A stretch of 64,000 bases of DNA from Trochalopteron elliotii (lineage: Eukaryota > Chordata > Aves > Passeriformes > Leiothrichidae). The stretch spans positions 7,307,933 to 7,371,932 of the forward strand of contig JANPWX010000008.1 of assembly GCA_024734555.1 (NCBI GenBank), given 5' to 3'. The position numbers and the translations under genes were made by a program. Below the pieces are notes generated by a model, which saw nothing but the letters and a program-made list of their open reading frames with translations, was not told the origin of the DNA and ran no database searches. Shown here piece after piece: positions 1-10,720 of this stretch; positions within the stretch are counted from its first letter, which is position 1; each line of letters opens with the position of its first letter.

Positions 1-400
1 TGAACTTTCCTCTTAAAGAAATACGTATTTGAAAATGTAATTACCATGGGGTTTAGTAGTTCTTGTATTGTTATTTGCATGAAGCAGACTTAAAGTACCC
101 CATGCATTTCATTTTCATGTGATTAAATTTGTTATATGTGGTCCTTGGAGGCCAAGTGAAGTTCTCTCAACTTTCCACTGGAAGTCTTTCTTTCAGTAGT
201 ATTTCTAGTGCTTAAATGTTACTATGTGTCAGACTTAAAAATTATAGAATTGTGCATAAAGATAAACATAAAGGGAGGGTCACAGTCTTCTCTTGGGAAG
301 TACATGAGATGTGATTATTGATAAAATTTCACACATTGTAATACTTTTAAAACAATATATGAAAATAAGAACCTCAGCCTCTTACCTTCACTTTAAAAAG

Positions 401-420
401 AAAAAAAAAAAAATTTTTTT
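401..420. repeat. A13T7 homopolymer junction
   Basis: Thirteen A residues run directly into seven T residues. Tracts of this kind are stiff and tend to exclude nucleosomes. It may equally be simple slippage expansion; no retrotransposon body is recognisable on either side. Confidence 0.8.
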
Positions 421-698
421 AGGAGATGTAGGAGCACAAAATAATTTTCACTGAGTGACACAGTTATTTCAAGAGTTATTTTGAATTCCTGCGTTGTTCC
501 TACCAAAGGGGTTATTTGAACAGGGAATTTAGAGGGGCTCAATGTGTTGAGTACAAGTCCATAAATATGTGTATGGGCACAGCTGGCCTACCACATATTT
601 GTCCACACACACAGTAACTCTGCAGCTTGAGATTTAAAAGAATGAGCTGAATGAGGCCTTTTCCGTGAGAATATTTAAATGTTTCAGGTTTGTTGGGG

Positions 699-740
699 TT
701 TTTTTTTGGGTTGTTTTTTTTTTTTTTTTTTTTTTTTTTT
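699..740. repeat. Poly-T tract (T9, GGG, then T27)
   Basis: A T9 run (699-707) and GGGTTG are followed by 27 consecutive T residues (714-740). Read on the minus strand it could be the poly-A tail of a retroposed sequence, but 741-900 shows no recognisable retrogene, and the TTTGGG interruptions look like the degenerate T-rich repeats frequent in bird DNA. The minus-strand open frame across it (684-1124) ends in a lysine run that is simply this tract translated. Confidence 0.85.
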
Positions 741-879
741 GCTAACAGGATTCAAAGCACTTTGGCAAATTATCATGTTAAATTCCATGACTGTGAACCT
801 GGCAACTAGATTTATCACCTGCGAGTGGCTGTGAGTCCAGCACACGCTCACATTCACGCATGCATTCACCACAGAGCTT

Positions 880-1140
880 GTTCTAGTTAAGATCCTATTA
901 GCTGAATTACTTTGTAGCAAATTATAAACATCACCATGATTAGAGGGACCAAACATCTCCCTGTTAATTTCTGCAGAACAGTAGCTCTGAGCATCAAAGC
1001 TACCATTGCAATTACGAGGAAATTGGTTTGCTGCACTGTATTGACAAGCAGCGCTATGAATAGCGCAGGTGTGAATACCTGCTCTCCTGGGGAAAGCCAA
1101 ACGCAGCAGAAAGGGAATCTCCACGGATCACACATGGGCT
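880..1140. promoter_or_regulatory. Candidate conserved non-coding element with CpG palindrome
   Basis: This block has more mixed composition than its surroundings and keeps several CpGs in a CpG-poor region, including the near-palindrome GCGCTAT-GA-ATAGCGC (1051-1066). A T-box-like AGGTGTGAA follows immediately (1067-1075), and homeodomain-like AATTAC lies close upstream. No reading frame is convincing. That it is an enhancer is inference from composition and motif density; interspecies conservation was not tested. Confidence 0.3.
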
Positions 1141-1906
1141 AACTGAAGGGACTGGTAATTTAAGCTTCTTCCAAAGTAAATGAAATCAGACAAATGGTGA
1201 GGTGGATTTCACAACTCTTTAGGATGCTTCTATTTCATAATTTGCTGTATGTGTGTAAACACCTCCGCTCCAATGGAAATGACAGTAGTTGTGAGAGTGG
1301 CATCCAAGGGCTAAATTTGGCCTGACATGTAATAAGTGACATAACTACACCTGGGATAAAAGTGTTAGGAATACAAAATACATCTCTCTAATAGTTCCAT
1401 CTTGCTTTTTCTGCTTCCCTACTGTCAGGGTACCTGCTGGAGTGGGAATCTCCTTGACACAGAGCAGATAAATAATGTTGTTCCCATAAATGAGCTATTT
1501 AGAGTGCCTTGTTACACTGTGGTTTGGTTTTGTTAGCTTTTTATAATTTGAACTATTCTGAACATCGTTTTCCCACATTGTAAATTATTGCAGTGACTTT
1601 CAGGTTAGCTTGCTGAAGGTGCATGTGGCAATTGTTAGCTAAATCTGGTTAATGTCTTTGAAGCAAAATATGAGGAAAAGTTGAGTTTGTGCTACTGTAG
1701 CAGGAGGGTATGTCTGGGGGTGTCAGTGTTCGCTGTTGTTCAGAGAGTCAGAAATCTCTGCCAGACCTTTTGTAGCTCTTTCCCTTATTTTTTTTTTAAT
1801 TATTTTTCCTCTGAAAATGTCTGCTTTAAATGAACAAGCTGATTAGGAAAATTGTTAGCAACTTCACCCAATCTTCCACACAAACCCAGTTAAAGGATAA
1901 GGAAAC

Positions 1907-2298
1907 CTGTTGTATGAGGAAAGGCTGAGAGAACCGGGTTTGTGCAGGAGGTTTAAGGGAGGTCTTAACAATGTTCAAGTATTTAAAGGGTGCCCACAAA
2001 GAAAATGGAGGCTCCCTTTTTACAATGAGTCATGTGAAAAGGCAAGGGATGATGGGTACAAGTTACTCCCAGGGACATTCCAATTGGATAAGAAGAAAAT
2101 TTTTCACTATGAGAACAGTCAACCATTAGAACAATCTTCCCTGGGGAGGGATGGTTTCCTTGATGTTGGACAATCTTAGGATTCAGCTGGACGGGGTGCT
2201 GGGCTGTCTTGTCTGGAAAGACACTTTTGCTGAGAAGGGTTGAACCAAATGATCTGTGAGTAGTCTTCCAAACTGACATTCCATGCCTGTATGACTCT
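1907..2298 (+). mobile_element. CR1 LINE fragment with 3' end (CR1-X-like)
   Basis: The fragment begins in the last part of CR1 ORF2, with TATGAGGAAAGGCTGAGAGA matching the conserved YEERLRE segment, and runs through the 3' untranslated region. The text around 2180-2215 (CAGCTGGACGGGGTGCTGGG, then a CTTGTCTGGA block) and 'AACCAAATGATCT' near 2244-2256 are typical of the CR1-X type of 3' end in birds. It finishes in decayed octamers (CCATGCCTGTATGACTCTG for the usual ATTCTATG). It is heavily diverged, has no long open frame, and is 5'-truncated as usual for LINE insertions. The family is secure; the subfamily is tentative. Confidence 0.85.
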
Positions 2299-5200
2299 GG
2301 TGTTAGTCATGCCCTATCTCTATTCAACTCACCACCTTGTTTCTTAATTTGCTGTAATCTCCAATTTTAAATACATTTCTTTACTGCACCTTGAATTAGG
2401 GAGCTGCTTATTGCAAGTCTACAATTAGGTCTCTGTATTGTCTGAGTAAGAATGCAGGGGAAAAACATGGAAAGGGTATTTCTTAATTTTATCAATCTAC
2501 ATGACTATGTTTATATACTTCTTATTAAATCATAATTTTGGGAACAGTAGTTTTTATTGTTATTAAGTTAGGAAGTATGAATTTTCACAAGGGCATTTGA
2601 AGTGAAACAGATTATAAAAAATCTGTTATAGTAACTAATATCTGATGGTTTTGATCATTAGTATAATGCCAGCAAGGTTCAAAAAAAAACAAAAAACCAA
2701 AACCCTCCAGCTCTAATACAAGCAATGATACAAGATATGTAGCAAATGAGCGTAACATGTTTCTATTTTGTGTTAGATCAGTTACTGTACAGAACTGTGT
2801 TTTAACTCACATTTGTACTTCTACTGATAAGTGAATACCTTAGACTGAGGACTTTGCATGTGACAGCTGCCTTCAAGGACAAACACAAAGGCTTGTCATG
2901 GGTCTCAGCACGCTGATGTAATGCTGCAGAAAACATCAGGAAATTGTGAAGAAATAAATAAGTGGAGCCCCATCATTATGATAGTTAATGGCTTTAGGGA
3001 TGGCACTAAAGCAGACAATATGGTCAGAATGAAGTCTCCATCTGTGTTGCTGCTATCAAGGGAAATAGTTTTACATCATTCCTTATCTCTCTTTTGGTCC
3101 CTGTGACAAGTCGTCTGTGAGGTGTTCAGACCCTGCACTGAACTAACTAATGAAAGATGATAGGATGGGAATTGATAAGTGAATTTACCTTGACTGTAAA
3201 CCCAGCAACGTCAGTTGGCAACTCCCACTCTTATTCTTTTTCTAATCTTTCTTTTACTATGGTGGCCCTGAAAACCTTCACACACAATTCTGAAATGTCA
3301 TTTTCACAGTGATTCAGAAGTGATCAGAAAGGGAACCAAAATGACATAGAGAGCATGGCTAAATTAATGGGCTGTCAAAAAAGTATTCTCACTTGGAAGG
3401 ATTTCTGGCTTCTCTCAGATCTGATGTTAACCCAGAAAAAATCTTGACAAAACTGAATTCTATTAATTTTCAATAGAAAAGTTGGAGTTTCTTTATTCAA
3501 AGTTCTGGAGTATATTTTTGGCTTGTAACTAGACTGTTTGTGTTTATTTACTATTCTGGGGACAGGCAAACCCTAGCACAGTTCTGATGCCTGATCCCAG
3601 AGAGAGGTCAAGAGGGTTACTCATGTGAGTGAAGTAATATACAGGCTTAAATGTGAGCACAGTGGGAGACACAGTTTAATGATCAGGTTCACTCTGAGTA
3701 AGAACTTTAAATGCTCATTTGAAATAGTGCAAGCTGTCTGAAAAAAAAAACCCAGCTAATTAAACAAACATCCCTTGACAAGCAGCCCTTACCTCTCAGC
3801 CTAAACAAGACTGTGTTGCAAGGTTGCTGATATATCTGAAAATTACTGCATAAAAGGTATTTTGGAGGTAAAGGTCTTATAAAAGTTTTAGGCACTAATT
3901 AAAGAAGAGAAAGTAAAATCTCACCAAGCAAGTACAAAAAACAACTTTTTAAAATTGCTTCTTTATTTTTAAAATTAGATTTATATTTTTAAAAACTTTC
4001 AGGCTTTCTAACTTGGTGTATTTTTTTTTCAGTCTCACTTTTCTGGTTTGGGAGTGTAATTCAGGATTATTCCTTTTTACAAGACCACCACCCTCATGAT
4101 TCTATAAAGGTAGTAGAGCACAATCCTGCTTTTGAACTGACTTGATGCTGTCAAGAAAAGATGGCTTATTCCTTCCTCTTCTGAAATCTGTGTTTTGACT
4201 TCCTGCATTATTAACTTGCATCACTTTATTTTCTTAATTTTCACCGTGTCTAGTGTTGTGTCCTACATGCTCTGCAATATTCAAGCTCAGAGCCAATGTC
4301 ATTGAATTATAGCAAAGAGCTCATGTCCTTCTAAATCCCTAAGCTTGGTTGGTTGGGTAAACTCTGAGTGGGTGCTTAACAGTTTTGAAAGTAGTATATA
4401 GCATCCAAGTCATGAATCATATCTTACTCTGTACTAACTCTGTGCCAGAAGGACAAGGCTTGAATGCACGTGGATTGTGGATGGAGTGAGTTTCTGTCTA
4501 GTGTGACTCTGAAGGGAACAGAGAAAACTAGCTGAGATTTTATAGATGCACAACATTTTATAACACAAAGTGACAAGAGTCCTATCAAATATGATCAAAC
4601 AAGTATCAGTTTCTACAGGTTCATAAATAGAGACTTAAACTTGTTCACCTTGATCTAGGTCACCTAACTGAATATAATTTAAAAAGGTGGCTTGTTTGCC
4701 TTTTCTTCAATAAAGAAATTTGTGTATGAGGAGGGCCAAGTGTTGGAGAAATGTCTAAGGTTCTCTTACGTATTTGATGTTGGTTTGAAGGAGAGGAATT
4801 GAGAACAGAACACAGAGAGCTGTAAACTTGAACACTTAAATAACCTCATTAATCATTTATGCTGTGAATCAGGGCATATTACCTAAGGTTTTTCAGGTAA
4901 AGAACCAGAGCTAGATCTTTGTCATACTTTGTTTTAAAAAAATTTTTCTTTTCACTAGTGAAAGTGAAAATTAGAAGTAAATGTTGTCTTGAAATGATTT
5001 GCTGAAAAAAAAACCCAAAATTTTTTGGGGAATAAAACCCCAAATCATACTTTGGAAAATGTTCAGCTAGAATCTTTCAGATACAGAGAGATTTTTCCCA
5101 TTCTTGGGGGTGGGGCAGCAAGGGGTGCATAAATTCTGTATTTCTGGACTAGAGTTTGTGAGAAGTTACTAGCTCTCAGTAAATGAAAATCAGCTGCTCC

Positions 5201-6915
5201 CTTGGCTCCACAAATAGAGTAAGGGAGTAGGAGTTTATAGTCTCCCAAACCTTTTATTTCTGGGAGAATGAGTCAGCCCTCCTACAAATGTCAAAACAAT
5301 TAGCTATGAGTGTTTTACAGTGAATTTTCTGAGTAATAAAGGCCACATATTTGATATAAGCATAAAAGAATTAGTTTGCACACTTTAACATATGGTTTGA
5401 CTGACCACAACAGTACAGAGAAATGATTAAGGAGTATAGGTAAGGGTTAGTGTATCTCTGAAATCAAGGAGGCTGTAAGTAGTTCTCAGTTGAGTCTGTT
5501 CCATGTTCTATCCAAAGAAAGTAAAGCTTAAGTCATATCTGACAAATTTAAAGCAACGTCTTTGTGCGGCTTCTAGTTCACCTCTTGCAATATGATTAGA
5601 CGTGTGCTTCCTCTCAGTTTGAAATGTATCCCTTCCACAATGGCAGTTCTGCAGGTGGCAAATAATGAATCATGCAAACAAGGAAGCATTATTCACAGCC
5701 AAAGTGGATAATGACCACAAAGCTGCCAACTTCTGCTAAAAAAATCCTGATTCTCTCCTTGCGATTCTGAGCTGCTGAAATAAGCAGTTGTGCACCTGGT
5801 TTGTTGTTCCCCTGTCTTTGTGCTTTCTCATTCTGCAATGATTTTTGATGTAAGCCATGGGAAGTTTAGTTTCTCCAGTTTCATTGTGACTTGGATCCAC
5901 ACCCCCAAGCTGGGTGTGATGCAGGGCTTCTGGGAAGATGGAATGAGACCCATCTGTGTGTTCCAAGCTCCAGCCATACCACCTACAGGTACTCACACTA
6001 TGTGCTGAGACTGGTGCAGGAAGATGCATAAACCACGTGCAGCTTCTGTCTGAGCTTTCCTTGTCTGAGACTGCAGGCACAGGCTCAGTAAAGAGGCATG
6101 ACAACAGCTCTAAAGTCACCTTCATCACACATTCTGCTTCCTGTGCTCCTAAGAGGGACAAAAATTATTCTGAGGCCTCCACAAACTTTTCTGTATAGAG
6201 TGAGTAGAGTTTAAAAGTCACTTGCTTTTCACATGTCCAGAAATTTCAGCCAAGACTTCCATGACCTGAATCTCCTGATTACAAATAATTATATGCTTTG
6301 GTTCAATAGTTCTTTTTGAAGACTTGAATGTTCTCTGTTTTGTGTTGCAATGCATTAATTTTGTTTGGAATGCTATACCTAGTTTGTAATTTTTCATAAC
6401 TAGTTTTGGAAATTGGATTTTATGCCATGTTCCACCCTTCTCTCTTTTCTTCTGACTCTTGCTCTAAAACAATATTTCTTCATCAGCATTCACTTAAAAC
6501 CTGCTTTAATGTTTACAGAAGTAGTTTTCTAAGATGTCTCTGAGAAAGGGATGTCTTATGTATCATTAACTTTTGTAGAATCAGGTTTTAAATTATATGT
6601 GATATTTATTTTAGTCAAAACAAAAACTGTCCTGTTCTTAAGCTCAAGAGGGGTAGAAATTCATTGGTCTTCCTGTTGTAAAACAGCACCATAAAGTTAT
6701 CTGTATGTTTTTTAGTTTTAAATACACACTTATAAATAGTCAATATGTAACCTAGATAAAGATTCCTGTAGTGCATATTTCACTTAATTGTTCAGTTAAT
6801 TGAACAAGGTAACCTATTCCTACTGTGAAGAATTTCCACTGAACTGTATTGTTCCCGCACTTTAAAAAATACCAGGCCAGACAATGACAAACAAACTCAA
6901 AGTGTGCATACGTTA
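2299..6915. other. Non-coding interval
   Basis: AT-rich unique sequence with small features only: an IRF-like GAAAGTGAAA overlapping the palindrome TTTCACTAGTGAAA at 4950-4970, and a motif-rich stretch near 5560-5730 containing ACAATGG and CATGCAAA. A somewhat GC-richer patch (5736-6200) carries a 141-codon minus-strand open frame that resembles no protein I know and is probably a chance frame. Confidence 0.5.
2681..2703. repeat. A-rich simple repeat with CAA/CCA interruptions
   Basis: A9 followed by CAAAAAACCAAAACC. The pattern recurs near 8291, 34021, 43261 and 51945 and is a common low-complexity type in bird genomes. Confidence 0.7.
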
Positions 6916-7392
6916 ATCATAGACCAATCACAGACTCAGTTAGCTTGGAAAGGACCTCTGAGATCATTGAGTCCATCCTTTGACCAATCACCACCATGCC
7001 ATCTAGGCCATGGCACTGAGTGCCTCACCCAGTCTTTCTTAAACACCTCCAGGGACGGTGGCTCCACCACCTCCCTGGGCAGCCCATTGCAATGTCTAAC
7101 CTCCCGTTCTGTGCAGAAATTCCTCCTGATGTCCAACCTACACCTTCTGTGGTGAAGCTTGAGGCCATTTCCTGTTGTCTTGTTGCCTGTTGCATGGGAG
7201 AAGAGTCTGGCCCTCACTTGACTACAGCCTCTTCTCAGGGAGTTGGAGAGAGTGAAAAGGTCACCTCTTCTTTTCTCCAGGCTAAACACCCCCAGCTCCC
7301 TCAGCTGTTCCTCACAGGGCTTGTGCTCCAGACCCTTCCCCAAATTTCTGCCCTTCTCTGGACACACTCCAGCACCTCAGTGTCCTTCTTTA
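6916..7392 (-). mobile_element. CR1 LINE 3' fragment, best preserved copy
   Basis: The plus strand reads as the complement of a CR1 3' end: it opens with decayed octamers (AATCATAGACCAATCACAGA), followed by TTGGAAAGGACCTCTGAGAT and CTCCAGGGACGGTGGCTCCA. On the minus strand the C-terminus of ORF2 is still readable: [41 protein letters not shown] and [14 protein letters not shown] occur in the canonical order. One frame stays open for 143 codons (6936-7367) and runs into the 3' UTR. The copy is 5'-truncated and lacks the endonuclease and the reverse transcriptase core, so it cannot move by itself. It appears younger than the other CR1s here. Confidence 0.95.
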
Positions 7393-8290
7393 ATTGATAG
7401 TCTATTAAGCATAGTCTGTATGCATTTTTCTAAGTTACTCTGTGTTGGTTGGAGTATTTTTGTGAGGTTTTGGATAATAAAAACAGCAATATTTTTAGGT
7501 ACACAAACAAGGGAAAAGATTTTTTTCATGGTGATTTTGGAAATGATTAACATATGATAAAGGTCATATTAAAAGCTTCACTGGGAGACAAAATAAAACA
7601 GAGACCAGAGGAGTATGTATTAGAATATGAAACAATTGATTTTACATAAAGTTGGGTTTTGCTTATGATGAAAAAACACCTTTAAAAGCGACTAGAAAAA
7701 GAAGACCTCTGAATGCACTTAATGGATTATATTTTTTCTGACAGAAAAGGGAATGGTTCTGGTTTAGGTTTGTCAGAGTAAATATAGAGGTATCATTTTA
7801 TTTCCTGCTACTTAATGTTACTCTACTGCTTTCTTAAAAAGGTATTTTCTTTTGCTGAATATGCAGTTAGAAGCGCAGTGGCCACATATTTGGCTTTTGT
7901 AAGAAAAAAAACAAACTGGTGAGATACTGTTTTCTATATAATTTTAGGTATCTGAAAGAGATTAAATATGTCCTCTAATTTCTAAAGCCTTTGGGCACTG
8001 AAATAGGATATAATTAGTTTTAATGCTTTGACTTAATACAGAAATAAAACACCTTTAATAGAATAGTTAGCAGATATTACAACTCACATGGGTTTATATC
8101 TTCTGAGTGAACTCTAATTTTTTTTTTCAGTGATGTACTTAATTTTGATCTGGTTCCTCACATCTATTATTTAAGTTTGATATACAAAAGTAAAATGCCC
8201 TACCAAAAAAAATGCCTCACACATATCTTGGCTTTCTCATTCCTGTAATTTATTCATTTGGTACGCCAACTTCTCTCAAGGTCATGAATT

Positions 8291-8366
8291 TAAAAACAAC
8301 CCACCAAATAAAAGCCCCCAACAACAAAAAAATACCCACAATAAAACCAGCAAGAACCAAACAATA
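8291..8366. repeat. A/C-rich low-complexity tract
   Basis: Degenerate A-runs separated by CC, CCC and CAA with almost no G. Same class as the other A-rich tracts in this window. Confidence 0.6.
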
Positions 8367-8439
8367 GCTGGCTCAGGTTTGTTTTTGCTGGGTTACACGG
8401 TAAGTCTTGTGTAGGCTTTATTTGTTTTAAATTTCGTGC

Positions 8440-8960
8440 GTAACAATTTCTTAGCCAAACAACCTTGACAGTGTCCCCTTAACGTATTCATAGCAACACA
8501 CAGAGACATCACAGTGAATTTATTTACATCTCTAAGTATTTCAGAGGCCTACAGCTTCTTCACAAAAATCTGTGCTGAACTTCAGAATACGCTTTACTGT
8601 CCATTTGAATTGATTGATTGATTGATGGGCTTGGGAGCCCAGTTACTTTCCTGATGAGCTGCGCTCGCAGGAGCTTAGTCTGGGTAAATAAACAGGGCAG
8701 TCAAGTGAGAAGTGTGCGACTTTGTAGTACGCTTTGTGCAAGCAGGCTATTGTTTCACCTCAAGGCTCCCTAGAATATATCAGATTGGCACTTGTTGGAG
8801 CTGGACATCACTTAACCTTGCACATTGGATTAGAGAGAACAGTTGCTGATTGCTTTGAAATGAGCTTGCATTAACCAAGCTATTAAATGATAGTTAATAC
8901 AAGATTGAGAAATAATTTGAATTCATGAATTCATCAGGCATTATTTAGATGTAAGTTTTT
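8440..8960. promoter_or_regulatory. Candidate conserved enhancer-like block
   Basis: This interval has at least four CpGs within about 100 bases (GCGCTCGC at 8661-8668, then GTGCGAC and GTACGC) although CpG is rare nearby. It also has an (ATTG)4.5 run (8609-8626), homeodomain-type AT-rich words, and two abutting copies of the palindrome TGAATTCA (8918-8933). Mixed composition with no repeat-family signature and no coding frame is typical of deeply conserved non-coding DNA in gene deserts. Regulatory function is inferred only. Confidence 0.35.
8609..8626. repeat. (ATTG)4.5 microsatellite
   Basis: Four and a half perfect ATTG units, short enough to be non-polymorphic. Confidence 0.9.
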
Positions 8961-9351
8961 TCATTAGCATTTATATTTGCCAAGCATCTCTTTTTGCTTT
9001 TCATGTGTACTACAGACAGGTTCCATTTCTTTTTGTGTCAGCAATCATTGGTGTCATGGTTAATACTAATCTTGGACTCATAATGACTCTTTCCATCTTC
9101 AGGTCTGCTATGTGCAGTCTGGAATCTTTGACTAGGTTGATCTGTGGGCTCCTTTTAGGCAGTGCCATAAAAATGTAAAAGTCCTGCTGTGTTTAATTAA
9201 AACAGAAGCATCAGTATCTCTTATGTACAACTAATGGCATTTTCTTTTAAATTGGGAGGAAGATACAGCAAAGCCAGTCCAGATCCTCAGCTGATAATTT
9301 ACATTTATTAAGGGTCTGGCATAGTGAGTCTGACTATGGAATTATGATTGC

Positions 9352-9365
9352 TTTTTTTTTTTTTT
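9352..9365. repeat. T14 homopolymer
   Basis: Fourteen consecutive T residues with no retroposon body recognised alongside. Confidence 0.9.
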
Positions 9366-10549
9366 AGTTAATGCACACAGTTTGAATTAGGTACTTCAGC
9401 TATTGCACTGTGTTTCAGTAATGAGCATCATCATTGATAACTACAAAATTACTGCTCCAAATAAAAGACACATTCATATCCTTCTTCAGGCTTTATTAAA
9501 TTTTTCTGACATTTAGAAAGCACAGTTTGCTTTCCTACTGTTATGCATTAGAGTTTTAGGAGAACTCAAATGGGATATATTTGCACTGTGCATAATCATG
9601 GTTTGGGGAGCGATATATTCGGGGAATCAATTTAAAAGTAATTCTTCTGAATGGCATCCTTCAAATGAGGGTGCTTGCACTATGTACGTCAAAGATCCAG
9701 CTTGGCTTTTTCTTCTTGTCATTGCCAGAATTAACTTTTCTGCTCTTTTCATGAAGTGTGCAGCATGCAGAATTTTCCTTGGCATTTGCCTTTTCTGCTC
9801 AGGGCTAATTCCGTTTCATTGAGGTGTCCTCATAGCACCATGAAGCACTTTGGGAGATAAGATGCTGTAGAGATACAAACTAGTAGGGGAATCTTTAGGC
9901 ACTTGGCCCATTACCTGGGGTATGCAGAAGGACTAATTCTGGCTAAGGCGAGCAATGGAAGGACCCCTGTGGCAAGGCAGATGTAGTTTAAAGTTGATTA
10001 TTGCTCATAAAGGAGAATAACCAAAGTTAAAACTTCATTTGCTGAGCTTATGCAATTTCCTGGGGCCAAAGCACTTTCAGAGGGCTGCTGCAAGCACACC
10101 TAGAAAAAATCCAGGTGTTACTTTAGGTTGTTTCAAGACTCCCACCTGGTCACAAGGTTAAGAAATTACAAGATCAGTCCATATTCTCAGTTTTTTTTGA
10201 ACCAGACAACCTGGGTCAATGATGAGATTGTTATGCAAAGACTTGAGAGTTAAACCTTTTATATACATGAAAGAGAAGTCTTTCTTGAGAAGTCATCTGG
10301 TTTATTGCTTCTGCCTCAGAATAAGGTCAGTAGTGTGTCAAACACTGACAAACGCTTGTCCTGTATTTTATTTGAAATGCATGATAATGGAGGCTCTATA
10401 TCTTTCTCACATCAGCTCTTCTATTGGTTCACTGTCCTTGTCTATGGAGAGCTTTCCTGGAAATATTCTTATATCTTCTTTACTGAAGTTCCAGCCTATT
10501 TTGCCCTACGTTCTGTCCTTCATAAGTATCTAGAGCGATCGCTTCCCTT

Positions 10550-10720
10550 TTCTTTTTACACTACACCTTTGTAGTCTAGTAATATTCTTCCTTTCATGCT
10601 TTGCTTTTCTGGACTAAAAGCCAGTTCTTTCAGCTCTTCCTTGTGGGTTCACATTCTCCTTTCAGTACTTTTGTTTGCCACCCTCTGTGCACGTGCATCC
10701 CTGTTGTAGAGTGTGCCCAA
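10550..10720 (-). mobile_element. Possible ancient CR1 fragment
   Basis: The plus strand 'CTTTTCTGGACTAAAAGCCA' followed by GTTCTTTCAGCTCTTCCTTG tracks the complement of the CR1 segment for SLEKRRL, usually TTTTCTCCAGGCTGAACAAC followed by CTCTCTCAGCCTTTCCTC. Downstream, TTTTGTTTGCCACCCTCTG parallels the usual TTCGTGGCCCTCCTCTG. Divergence is high and no octamer is seen, so it could be a coincidental pyrimidine-rich match. Confidence 0.4.

Larger units (their letters stand above)
1..1906. other. Non-coding interval
   Basis: Apart from the homopolymer tracts and the candidate element near 880-1140, this interval holds ordinary AT-rich sequence. Open frames are short and match no family I recognise. 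No splice-site pair flanks an open exon-like stretch that I can support. Confidence 0.55.
7393..10549. other. Non-coding interval
   Basis: Besides the enhancer-like block and simple repeats listed separately, only AT-rich unique sequence is visible. Open frames near 9598-9822 and 10219-10574 are short, overlap each other in different frames, and are not recognisable. Confidence 0.55.

Noticed and set aside
699..740. Poly-A tail of a minus-strand processed pseudogene
   Set aside because: No gene-derived sequence is recognisable in 741-1100, and the interrupted T/G pattern fits a simple repeat.
684..1124. 146-codon minus-strand frame ending in a lysine-rich tail
   Set aside because: The lysine tail is the translated poly-T tract, and the remainder has no recognisable domain.
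1910..2279. Plus- and minus-strand frames of 89-98 codons
   Set aside because: They lie wholly inside the CR1 3' fragment; the minus-strand one is antisense to the element.
4950..4970. Interferon-response-like site GAAAGTGAAA within a palindrome
   Set aside because: A single short motif in A/T-rich DNA; expected by chance and without supporting context.
5736..6161. 141-codon minus-strand open frame
   Set aside because: No recognisable motif; overlapping plus-strand frames of similar quality exist in the same GC-richer patch, and no splice or start context supports it.
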